Assembly: GCA_045617105.1 (NCBI GenBank)
Contig: JAZLHW010000026.1
Location: forward strand, 1 to 56,019
Origin: CALELM01 sp045617105
Lineage (GTDB): Bacteria > Bacillota > Negativicutes > Selenomonadales > Selenomonadaceae
Direction: 5' to 3'
DNA: 56,019 nt
Below the pieces are notes generated by a model that did not search any database, was not told the origin of the DNA, and worked only from the letters and a program-made list of their open reading frames with translations. This document shows, in pieces, positions 48,695 through 56,019 of this stretch. Each line of letters starts with the position of its first letter. Position 1 is the stretch's first letter. Both the position numbers and the translations under genes were made by a program.

Positions 48695-50176
48695 TCATTC
48701 CCTCAACAATAAATCGGCTAACTTCTCTGCACTTGCCGGAAAAATATCATCCGGCACGCTTTGACCATATGCCAAGTAAGATAATGAAATGTCCTTCCCA
48801 CACAGCAGATTGGGTATGATTCCAAGAGAACGCGTTTCATCTACCTTCGTGAAAATAACACGATTCGGCTTGCACGATGAAAACTTGTCCATAATATCTG
48901 CAACATCCCCGTCCTTGGTCGTTGCACTGATTACCAAATGCTTTTCGATGCGGGAATTTGCCTTCAGCAGCCTTTGCAGTTCATCCATCTGATACTCGTT
49001 ATGCTGGCTCCTGCCCGCCGTATCGATCAAAATCAACTGCTTTTTCTCATGCTTCCGAATTGCCACGCGAAGCTCATCCGGCGTATAAACGATTTCCAAC
49101 GGAAGCCCTATGATATCGGAATATGTCTTTAGCTGCTCCACCGCTGAAATACGATACGTATCTGCGGTAATCAAGGCTGCGCTCACGCCTTGCTCCAGTA
49201 CAAACCTTGCCGCAATCTTTGCCAAGGTCGTGGTCTTCCCTACACCAGTCGGTCCAATCAGTGCCACGATCCGAGTTCCCCTGCTGGGAAGTGCTATTCC
49301 CTCAGAGAAATTCATCGAACGCTGCAAATAGTCCGTTAAAATCTCCCGTGCCTCAGAAGAATAAGCTTCCACAAGAGTTTCCCCTGCACCCAAGGTTGCT
49401 GCCATTTCATTCAGAAACGCATCCTCCACACCCTGCCGCTGAAGAACCTCCTGCAGAGTCAAAACATTCTGAGAAGTACCCTTGCTCATCATCTGCGCAA
49501 GCATAGCCTTCATCTGCGCAAGCTCATTTTCCAGCTTCTGTATTTTTTCCTGTTCTTCAGGTATCGCAAGGTCTGTTTCAGATTCAAAATTCTCTTCTGA
49601 ATCTTTCGATTCTTCTTCCAACGATCCTGCAGACTGCTTTTCTTCCGCCAGTTCCTTGCTTGCTGGGGCAGAAAAGCTTTCTGCCTTCCATATTCTTGGC
49701 TTTTGCGGAGGACTTTGCTCTACCTCTTTCAGGAGCGAATCATAAAAATCCTTCCCTAAGCTTGGCTTTCCCACGGTTCCTGCTGGATTTGCCGCAGCCA
49801 ATGGGTCGGTTCCAAAGGAGGGAAATTCCGGTTTCTGTATAATAGGAGCCTCCGGCACTGCACCAAGTTCTGCCGACTTCGCTGCCATCTCCACACCAGT
49901 TTCCGTACCATGTGTCTTATACTGGGACAACACGGTATTGGGAAGTACGGGGGCTGCCGTTTTTGCCTTTGTCCCCGTATCCTTTTTTTCCTTCGGTTTC
50001 GATGATTTTTCCTCTACAGCAGCCGTCACTTCCACGATTTCCTTGCTGCCATAGCCCAAAAATCCGCCTTCCTTATATTTCTTGGTATGCAGGATCACTG
50101 CATCTATGCCAAGCTCTTCCTTTACATGCTCCATAGCTTCCTTCATCGTAGGAGCCTTAAAGACCTTTATCTGCAC
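48695..50176 (-). CDS. flhF: Flagellar biosynthesis GTPase FlhF
   Basis: An SRP-type GTPase (493 aa). It starts MQIKVFKAPTMKEAMEHVKE, has a long low-complexity B domain (about 70-230) and a GTPase domain with LIGPTGVGKTTTLAKIA, TADTYRISAVEQLKTY and LIDTAGRSQHNEYQ, then TKVDETRSLG. It targets the first flagellar components to the membrane and sets flagellar position. The GTG start directly follows the flhA TAA stop (TAAGTG). Confidence 0.96.
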   Translation of the reverse strand: MQIKVFKAPTMKEAMEHVKEELGIDAVILHTKKYKEGGFLGYGSKEIVEVTAAVEEKSSKPKEKKDTGTKAKTAAPVLPNTVLSQYKTHGTETGVEMAAKSAELGAVPEAPIIQKPEFPSFGTDPLAAANPAGTVGKPSLGKDFYDSLLKEVEQSPPQKPRIWKAESFSAPASKELAEEKQSAGSLEEESKDSEENFESETDLAIPEEQEKIQKLENELAQMKAMLAQMMSKGTSQNVLTLQEVLQRQGVEDAFLNEMAATLGAGETLVEAYSSEAREILTDYLQRSMNFSEGIALPSRGTRIVALIGPTGVGKTTTLAKIAARFVLEQGVSAALITADTYRISAVEQLKTYSDIIGLPLEIVYTPDELRVAIRKHEKKQLILIDTAGRSQHNEYQMDELQRLLKANSRIEKHLVISATTKDGDVADIMDKFSSCKPNRVIFTKVDETRSLGIIPNLLCGKDISLSYLAYGQSVPDDIFPASAEKLADLLLRE

Positions 50177-52264
50177 TTAAATGCTCACCACCCCAAGAAT
50201 CTGTATCTCCACACTCTGCTCAATCTCTGCATGGGAAAGGACGATAAGTCCCGGAACAGAACGCTCCACCAATTTCCTGAAATAAAGCCTCACAGCCGGA
50301 CTTGTCAAAACAATAGGCTGATATCCCATGTTCGTCAGCTTTTCCAATTCTGTGTTCAAGTTGTCAACTAATCTCTGCATAGAATCAGGATCCAAGCTTA
50401 CATAAGAGCCATGATCCGTCCGCTGAACGCCTCCTGCAATACGATTCTCCAACGGCGGTGCCAAGGTAATGCATGGCAGGATATTGTTCTGCACATTCTG
50501 CTGCGTAATCTGCCTGGCCATTGCATGACGGACATATTCCGTGAGAATCTCCGTATCCTTCGTTGCCCGTGCATAATCCGCAAGCACCTCCAGTATCGTA
50601 GCCATGTCCCTGATGGACACTCTCTCCCGAAGGAGATTTGCAAGTACCTTCTGGATCTCTCCAACATTCATAAGCTCAGGAACTACTTCCTCCACAAGCG
50701 ACGTATTCGTCTTCTTGAGATTATCCACAAGGTTCTGGGTCTCCTGACGGCCGAGGATCTCATCTGCATGAGCCTTGATAACCTCCGTCAAGTGCGTTGC
50801 AAGTACGGAAACGGCATCTACGACCGTGTACCCATTCAGCTCTGCCTGTTCCCTTTCAGCCTCTGGAATCCAAAGCGCAGGAAGCCCAAATGCCGGCTCT
50901 ACGGTCTCAATTCCTGGAACCTCCTCAAACACAGTACCTGAATTCATTGCAAGATAGTGATCCAGCATCAGCTCACCCTTTGCAATCTCAATACCCTTAA
51001 GCTTGATAATGTATGCATTCGGCTTAATCTGGATATTATCTCGAATACGGATGGTGGGGACAACAAGACCTAACTCCAAGGCACATTGCCGCCGTATCAT
51101 AACAATACGATCCAAAAGATCTCCGCCCTGCCCAGTATCAACCAAAGGAATCAAGCTATACCCAATCTCAAGTTCCATGGGATCCACCTGCAAGAGCGAT
51201 ACAATATTCTCCGGACGTGTTGCCTCCTCCTTTGCTCTCGCCTTTTTTTCGACCTTCGTTGTTTCCGCTGATTTTTCCTCACGCTTCTGCAAACTCTTTC
51301 CAATGAGGAAACAGAACACGGAAAGACATGCAAACGGAACACCCGGAAGCCCCGGAACAAGTGCCAAGAAAAGAAGAACCCCTGCTATGATGAAATAGAT
51401 ACGCTCATTGCGTATTAACTGCCCCACAATATCCGCACCGAGATTGCCCTCTGAAGCTGCACGCGTAACAATAACGCCAGTTGCCGTAGAAATGAGCAAT
51501 GCCGGAATCTGGCTGACAAGCCCCTCACCGACTGTCAGCAGTGTATACTGCTGAAGTGCCTGCAAGGCTTCCATATTCCGCTGCACCATGCCGATAACAA
51601 AACCACCAGAAATATTGATCATCATGATGATGATAGCAGCAATGGCATCTCCCTTGACAAACTTGGAAGCACCGTCCATTGCTCCGAAGAAATCAGCCTC
51701 CCGCTGTACCTTCTCACGGCGAATCTTCGCTTCCTCATCAGTTATCGCCCCTTGATTCAGATCCGCATCAATGGACATCTGCTTTCCTGGCATTGCATCC
51801 AATGTGAAACGTGCCGATACCTCTGCCACACGCTCTGAGCCTTTCGTAATAACGATAAAGTTGATGATAACGAGAATGACGAACATGATAAAGCCCACCA
51901 CCGCATTACCGCCGACAACGAAATTACCAAAGGACGTAATGACCTCGCCGGCGTAACCGTTCAGCAAGATCAATCGCGTTGATGAAATGTTCAACGCCAA
52001 GCGAAACAAGGTAGTCACCAAAAGAAGTGACGGAAATACCGATAGATCTAATGCTTCTTCATTGTAAATGGTCGAGATAACAATTACCAAAGCCGCAGTA
52101 ATATTGACGCAGATCAACAGATCCAAGAGAAGCGTCGGAAGCGGTATGATCATCATAATAACGATCGTCACAATCGCCAATGCAATGAATATATCGCTGT
52201 ATTTCTTTATCGCATTAACAGGTCCGCCAGTGCCATGCACAGCGATTCCTTGTGGTTCTGCCAT
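50177..52264 (-). CDS. flhA: Flagellar type III export apparatus protein FlhA
   Basis: A 695-residue inner-membrane protein with eight hydrophobic segments in the first 330 residues and a large cytoplasmic domain that binds export chaperones. The FHIPEP signature region reads ARFTLDAMPGKQMSIDADLN (about 152-171). The end VVSI joins the flhF start without a gap. It lies 18 bp after flhB. Confidence 0.97.
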   Translation of the reverse strand: MAEPQGIAVHGTGGPVNAIKKYSDIFIALAIVTIVIMMIIPLPTLLLDLLICVNITAALVIVISTIYNEEALDLSVFPSLLLVTTLFRLALNISSTRLILLNGYAGEVITSFGNFVVGGNAVVGFIMFVILVIINFIVITKGSERVAEVSARFTLDAMPGKQMSIDADLNQGAITDEEAKIRREKVQREADFFGAMDGASKFVKGDAIAAIIIMMINISGGFVIGMVQRNMEALQALQQYTLLTVGEGLVSQIPALLISTATGVIVTRAASEGNLGADIVGQLIRNERIYFIIAGVLLFLALVPGLPGVPFACLSVFCFLIGKSLQKREEKSAETTKVEKKARAKEEATRPENIVSLLQVDPMELEIGYSLIPLVDTGQGGDLLDRIVMIRRQCALELGLVVPTIRIRDNIQIKPNAYIIKLKGIEIAKGELMLDHYLAMNSGTVFEEVPGIETVEPAFGLPALWIPEAEREQAELNGYTVVDAVSVLATHLTEVIKAHADEILGRQETQNLVDNLKKTNTSLVEEVVPELMNVGEIQKVLANLLRERVSIRDMATILEVLADYARATKDTEILTEYVRHAMARQITQQNVQNNILPCITLAPPLENRIAGGVQRTDHGSYVSLDPDSMQRLVDNLNTELEKLTNMGYQPIVLTSPAVRLYFRKLVERSVPGLIVLSHAEIEQSVEIQILGVVSI

Positions 52265-52282
52265 TCGAATAACTCCTTACCA

Positions 52283-53419
52283 TCATGCGTATCCATATTT
52301 TCTTTGTTTCAGCCGATACACATAAGCCAAAACCTCTGCCACTGCCTGAAAAAGCTCTCTGGGAACCATTCCCCCTACTTCGACAGCAGCATAAAGTGCC
52401 CGAGCCAGAGGCTTGTTCTCCACAACCGGCACATCGTGGTCACGAGCAATGCTTTTTATCTTCTGCGCTACAAAATCCTGTCCCTTTGCCACAACAACAG
52501 GAGCAGCCATTCCCTTCGTATACTGAAGCGCTACTGCAAAATGCGTTGGATTCGTCACGATGACATCAGCCTTTGGAACCTCCTTCATCATGCGTGACAT
52601 CGCCATCTGACGCTGTTTCTGCTTAATCTTTCCCTTGATCTGAGGATCTCCTTCGGACTGCTTCATTTCGTCCTTTACTTCCTGCTTCGTCATCTTCAGA
52701 TCCTGCGTTGTCTGCCATTTCTGATACATAAAATCAAAAACACCCAATATAATGATGACTCCTACCACCTGAAAAACCATACTGAACAAAATCTTTGCAA
52801 TCTCATGCAGACTGGTAGACAGGTCATAATAAATAAACTGGGGCATAAAAGGAATCTCATCTTTTAAATAACGATAAATAAAAAAACCTATAATTGCAAT
52901 TTTTAAAAGAGATTTTAAAAGCTCTACCAGACTTCTCTTGGAAAACATTCTTCCAAATCCATTGATAGGATTCAGCTTGTCCAACTTAAAGCCAATCGTC
53001 TCTGTACTGAAATTAAGCCCTACCTGATAAAAATTTATTACCAAACCAATCAACATAATAGCCAGCATAATGGGAAACGCTGTCTTTGCCAAAAGCAACA
53101 CCATACCAATGAACAACTGCACAATTGTTTCCGTATCTATCGTCTGCTGAAGGTGCCCGTATATATATATCGTATAATTCGCAATCTCAGCATAAATATG
53201 CTCCCACATTGCCTTCACGACAAAGAACCCAATCAAAAGGACAAATGCTGTTGTCAGCTCTTGGCTTCTTGCCACCTGCCCCTTCTTCTTTGCATCCTCA
53301 CGCTTTTTGCCTGTAGGCTCCTCCGTTTTTTCAGCAAAAAGCTGAAGATCAAAGGAAAAGCTGGGATCGCTGCTCCCCCCCCTATTGCATAGCTTGAAGG
53401 GCAGCAGAGATATTGCCAT
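52283..53419 (-). CDS. flhB: Flagellar export switch protein FlhB
   Basis: A membrane protein with four membrane segments and the autocleavage motif VIVTNPTHFAVAL. It switches export from rod/hook to filament substrates. The N-terminal FDLQLFAEKTEEPTGKKR is typical. The start is unclear: no ATG, GTG or TTG lies in frame between the fliR stop and this segment. ATG at 53419, inside fliR, gives 378 aa with a 38-bp overlap but has no good ribosome-binding site; the frame is open to 53455. An eight-base G tract (53375-53382) lies at the fliR stop. Confidence 0.92.
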   Translation of the reverse strand: MAISLLPFKLCNRGGSSDPSFSFDLQLFAEKTEEPTGKKREDAKKKGQVARSQELTTAFVLLIGFFVVKAMWEHIYAEIANYTIYIYGHLQQTIDTETIVQLFIGMVLLLAKTAFPIMLAIMLIGLVINFYQVGLNFSTETIGFKLDKLNPINGFGRMFSKRSLVELLKSLLKIAIIGFFIYRYLKDEIPFMPQFIYYDLSTSLHEIAKILFSMVFQVVGVIIILGVFDFMYQKWQTTQDLKMTKQEVKDEMKQSEGDPQIKGKIKQKQRQMAMSRMMKEVPKADVIVTNPTHFAVALQYTKGMAAPVVVAKGQDFVAQKIKSIARDHDVPVVENKPLARALYAAVEVGGMVPRELFQAVAEVLAYVYRLKQRKYGYA

Positions 53420-54164
53420 ACATCTCATTAAACAACACATCCAAAAACAACACATAAAACGGAATCAACATCGAAAGCACTCCTATGCCTATCATCAGCT
53501 GCATAGGTATACCCACAACAAAGATATTCAGCTGCGGCATGGTTCTTGCCAAAATTCCCAGTCCCACATTCGTAAGCAATATGGCAAATGTCACGGGCAT
53601 AGCGATCTTCACGCCTGTCACAAAGATACCAACCGTAAAGTTTGCAATCAATGCTGTCAAGGAAAGATCCAACTGAACACCTGCAAGAGGCACTAACCGA
53701 AAACTCTCCGCCAAACCTGCGATCAACATGTGATGCCCATTCGTAACCAAAAAAATAATGATTGCCAAATTATAAAGAAAACTTCCGATAAGCGGCATCT
53801 GCTGACCGGAAGTCGGATCCATAACGTTTACAATAGCAAATCCCACCTGCATATCCATAACCTTGCCTGCCATAGTAATGGCGGCAAAAGAAATATATGC
53901 GGTAAAACCAATCAACCATCCCACAAACAACTCCGACAGAACGGAAACACCATACATCAACACAGTTGCCGGCGGTTCTACAGTTCCCATCGCATCTACA
54001 ACAGGAAAGAGCAGCACAGAAAAAATCGCCGCCGCCGCTGCACGAAACATAACCGGAATGTTCATGCTGCCGAAAAAAGGAGACAACACAAAAAGACCGC
54101 TCACCCGCGTCATAAGCAGCAAAAACGCTGCCGCATGCGTCTGCATCAATGAAAACAAATCCAA
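53382..54164 (-). CDS. fliR: Flagellar export gate protein FliR
   Basis: A 260-residue polytopic membrane protein (five to six segments) of the export gate. VMDPTSGQQMPLIGSFLY and NVGLGILARTMPQLNIFVVG are conserved FliR segments. Two TTG starts exist: 54164, with GGAGAGGG 6 nt upstream (MDLFSLMQTH), and 54182, overlapping the fliQ stop as TTGA. The first is preferred. It overlaps the probable flhB start. Confidence 0.94.
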   Translation of the reverse strand: MDLFSLMQTHAAAFLLLMTRVSGLFVLSPFFGSMNIPVMFRAAAAAIFSVLLFPVVDAMGTVEPPATVLMYGVSVLSELFVGWLIGFTAYISFAAITMAGKVMDMQVGFAIVNVMDPTSGQQMPLIGSFLYNLAIIIFLVTNGHHMLIAGLAESFRLVPLAGVQLDLSLTALIANFTVGIFVTGVKIAMPVTFAILLTNVGLGILARTMPQLNIFVVGIPMQLMIGIGVLSMLIPFYVLFLDVLFNEMYGNISAALQAMQ

Positions 54165-54178
54165 AAGAAGCCCTCTCC

Positions 54179-54448
54179 TCAACGAATATACATTGGCAAA
54201 TTCACAAAAACACCAGTAACATATCCAACCATGATCCTAAGCATCCATGGCCCAAAAATCAAAATCGCCACGAACACCGCAACGATTTTCGGTATAAATG
54301 CGAGTGTCTGTTCCTGAATTGATGTAGTTGCCTGAAATACGCTGACTGCCAAACCAACAATAAGTCCCAATCCAAGCATTGGTGCCGCAACCAAAAGTAC
54401 AATCATCAGAGCCTCTTGTGCCAACTGAATGACCACGTCTCCCGACAT
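54179..54448 (-). CDS. fliQ: Flagellar export gate protein FliQ
   Basis: An 89-residue protein with two membrane helices (about 12-36 and 52-75) and the FliQ segment LALSVFQATTSIQEQTLAFI-like (GLAVSVFQATTSIQEQ, LAFIPKIVAVF). It is part of the FliPQR gate. It lies 15 bp after fliP. Confidence 0.95.
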   Translation of the reverse strand: MSGDVVIQLAQEALMIVLLVAAPMLGLGLIVGLAVSVFQATTSIQEQTLAFIPKIVAVFVAILIFGPWMLRIMVGYVTGVFVNLPMYIR

Positions 54449-54463
54449 TCTCTCACCCTCCAG

Positions 54464-55219
54464 CTACTTGAAGCTCGTAATCAACGAACGTATCAGCAAA
54501 TGCCAACCATCCACCATGACGAACAGCAAAATCTTGAAAGGAAGCGATATCATGACTGGCGGAAGCATCATCATGCCCATGGACATCAGTGTACTTGCCA
54601 CGATCATGTCAATCACAATAAAGGGAATGTAGATCATAAACCCCAGTTGAAAACCAGTCTTAAGCTCACTGATAAGAAATGCCGGTATCAGAGTAAACGT
54701 AGACACATCATCCTGTGACTCTGGTCTTGGTGCATCTGCCAAATTAACAAACAGCGCCAAGTCGGATTCCCGTGTCTGTTTAAACATAAACTCACGCATC
54801 GGCTTTACGGTATTCTCAATCGCCTGCTCCTGCGTAATCTGTCCTGACAGATATGGCTGTATCCCATTTTGATTTGCCTCATTCCAATACGGTGCCATGA
54901 TATAAAACGTCAGAAACAAGGACAACGCAATAACCACCTGATTCGGTGGTACATTTTGTGTAGACAGTGCATTCCGCAAGAATCCTATGACAACAACGAT
55001 TCGAACGAAAGAAGTCGTCATAATCAGGATAGAAGGAGCTAACGTCAAAATCGTCAGCAACGCCATAACCTGCAGCGTAACTGCAACATCCTGAGGACCA
55101 TTGGAAGATCCTACACTAATATTTACATCCGGAATCAAAGGCGCCGCCATCGCATGATTCGCCATAAATACGAAAAAGGCCACGCATCCAAGCAAGAAAA
55201 ACTTTTTCCGAGGGTTCAA
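54464..55219 (-). CDS. fliP: Flagellar export gate protein FliP
   Basis: A 251-residue membrane protein with a cleavable-type signal peptide (about 1-25, ending AMA) and four membrane helices. The signatures SFVRIVVVIGFLRNALSTQN, IALSLFLTFYIMAP and FMIYIPFIVIDMIVASTLMS are diagnostic. The start is TTG at 55219 with AAGGAG about 10 nt upstream. A gap of 200 bp separates it from fliO. Confidence 0.96.
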   Translation of the reverse strand: MNPRKKFFLLGCVAFFVFMANHAMAAPLIPDVNISVGSSNGPQDVAVTLQVMALLTILTLAPSILIMTTSFVRIVVVIGFLRNALSTQNVPPNQVVIALSLFLTFYIMAPYWNEANQNGIQPYLSGQITQEQAIENTVKPMREFMFKQTRESDLALFVNLADAPRPESQDDVSTFTLIPAFLISELKTGFQLGFMIYIPFIVIDMIVASTLMSMGMMMLPPVMISLPFKILLFVMVDGWHLLIRSLITSFK

Positions 55220-55419
55220 CCGCCTACAACTCCTTAACCCTGTTATTTGAGAAACAACTTATGGAAACCCCTATCCATCCTTCTGCATCCATCTGGTGAA
55301 TTCTTCCATCCTATCCCACAAAAATACGCAAAAAGACATCCTGCCTTCCCCGTCTTTTTGTTTCCTTTAACGAAAGATTTCTAATCCACCTGAACACATC
55401 AAATTTTTTAAAGGCTGCC
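55220..55419 (-). other. Gap between fliO and fliP with a terminator-like hairpin
   Basis: No gene is seen. On the minus strand AAAAAGAC (55352-55359, complement) and GTCTTTTT (55330-55337, complement) form an 8-bp stem with a T-run, so some fliO transcripts may end here. No clear promoter for fliP was found. Confidence 0.5.
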
Positions 55420-55950
55420 TTATTTCCTAAACACTGGCGGTATCTTTTGGACAAAATCCGAAAGCATGCCAAACTGCTGGGAAAACATCCCCATATCTGC
55501 TGGATGTGCCAATGCCTGACGATGCACTCGTTCCATCTCCTCCTCATCCGTTATCTCAGAAAGCATCGTGATGTTATGTTCTGTCACTCCCAACAAGAAC
55601 ATCCTGCCTGCCAGCTCCACTATGCAAACTGACATCTTTGGCCCCAAAGGAAGCGACTGCAAAAGCCGACCACCCTCACCAGCCTGATTGCTGGCGAATC
55701 GCCCACCTAGAAAACGAGCTGCAAAATAAGCCAAAACCACGACAAACGCAAAAATTGCAAGAAGACTGATCAAATACGCCAAAGTCGACCACCAGGAAAC
55801 CGACGTAGGCTGCGGATCCGCATTTTCGTATCCAGAAAGATACCCTCCGGATGAGGCAGCCGCATTGGCTGCCCAACCGGTCGTAGGATCAACGAGTGCC
55901 AGAACGATTCCAGCACCCGCAAGCAAAAAAATCCATTTCAATCTAAGCAT
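55420..55950 (-). CDS. fliO: Flagellar biosynthetic protein FliO/FliZ
   Basis: A 176-residue membrane protein with a signal peptide (about 1-27), a second membrane segment (about 57-80, LAYLISLLAIFAFVVVLAYF) and a cytoplasmic FliO domain (RLLQSLPLGPKMSVCIVELA, then RMFLLGVTEHNITMLSEI). It assists assembly of the FliPQR gate. ATG at 55950 is preferred over TTG at 55953. It begins 6 bp after the cheY stop. Confidence 0.88.
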   Translation of the reverse strand: MLRLKWIFLLAGAGIVLALVDPTTGWAANAAASSGGYLSGYENADPQPTSVSWWSTLAYLISLLAIFAFVVVLAYFAARFLGGRFASNQAGEGGRLLQSLPLGPKMSVCIVELAGRMFLLGVTEHNITMLSEITDEEEMERVHRQALAHPADMGMFSQQFGMLSDFVQKIPPVFRK

Positions 55951-55956
55951 CAAATA

Positions 55957-56019
55957 TCAGCCAACCGCCTTGCGCACTGCTTCAAGAACGCGATCTGCTT
56001 GGAACGGCTTAACAATAAA
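55957..56019 (-). CDS. cheY: Chemotaxis response regulator CheY (C-terminal fragment at window edge)
   Basis: The last 20 codons of a gene that continues beyond the window, ending FIVKPFQADRVLEAVRKAVG. The KP pair followed by Phe is the conserved end of receiver domains, and a cheY gene before fliO/fliZ is the usual Firmicute order. The rest of the gene is not visible, so another receiver protein is possible. Confidence 0.75.
   Translation of the reverse strand, partial: FIVKPFQADRVLEAVRKAVG

Overview
The window looks like a chromosomal segment of a Gram-negative-enveloped Firmicute of the Negativicutes, most likely Selenomonadaceae (Selenomonas or a close relative). Three things support this: an SLH-domain outer-membrane porin of the OmpM/Mep45 type, a Firmicute-style mraZ-to-ftsZ cluster with sbp and DUF881 genes, and a Clostridia/Bacillus-style fla/che operon ending in sigma-28. 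The MurE substrate motif (DNPR) indicates meso-diaminopimelate peptidoglycan.

Left part, 1-17.6 kb, all on the minus strand. A DUF815 ATPase and a tRNA-Met/tRNA-Tyr pair lie downstream of a division and cell-wall (dcw) cluster. In transcription order the cluster is mraZ, rsmH, ftsL, murE, murF, mraY, murD, murG, murC, ddl, ftsQ, DUF881, sbp, ftsZ. Several junctions overlap, and the cluster starts at a sigma-70-like promoter with three MraZ-type repeats. It lacks ftsI/spoVD, ftsW, murB and ftsA. A polysaccharide deacetylase and an Lgt-like membrane protein without the Lgt signature lie upstream of it.

Middle part, 17.7-38 kb, is a mosaic of short transcription units on both strands: a DUF1858 redox protein, a lone DUF2442 protein, the porin, an AAA/DUF4143 ATPase, an unlisted 34-residue membrane peptide, a HigBA-type toxin-antitoxin pair, a trehalose system (divergent treR and PTS plus phosphotrehalase genes with two TreR operators), an MscS channel, nrdG preceded by a small NrdD-tail-like gene behind paired NrdR-like boxes, two universal stress proteins, threonine dehydratase, L-lactate permease, a MupG-like protein, tRNA-Arg/tRNA-Pro, and an MTA/SAH-nucleosidase-like protein with an Asp-to-Asn change.

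Right part, 38-56 kb, all minus: a fla/che operon. In transcription order it is cheY (cut by the window edge), fliO, fliP, fliQ, fliR, flhB, flhA, flhF, flhG, a PilZ protein, cheB, cheA, cheW, cheC, cheD, a small membrane protein, fliA (sigma-28), a FapA/DUF342 protein, a small conserved protein and a SwrB-like coiled-coil protein. It covers the type III export gate, placement of flagella, c-di-GMP sensing, chemotaxis signalling and adaptation, and late-gene transcription.

The most unusual feature is a dispersed, palindrome-rich element of about 150 bp, present seven times. Its ends are TATAACG...CGTTATA, it carries internal stem-loops, and it sits just behind genes and terminators. One copy lies exactly at the apex of a 20-bp terminator stem, and another supplies the mscS stop codon. 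It looks like a non-autonomous (MITE-like) element with TA target preference. All functional calls come from reading motifs in the sequence; no database search was run.
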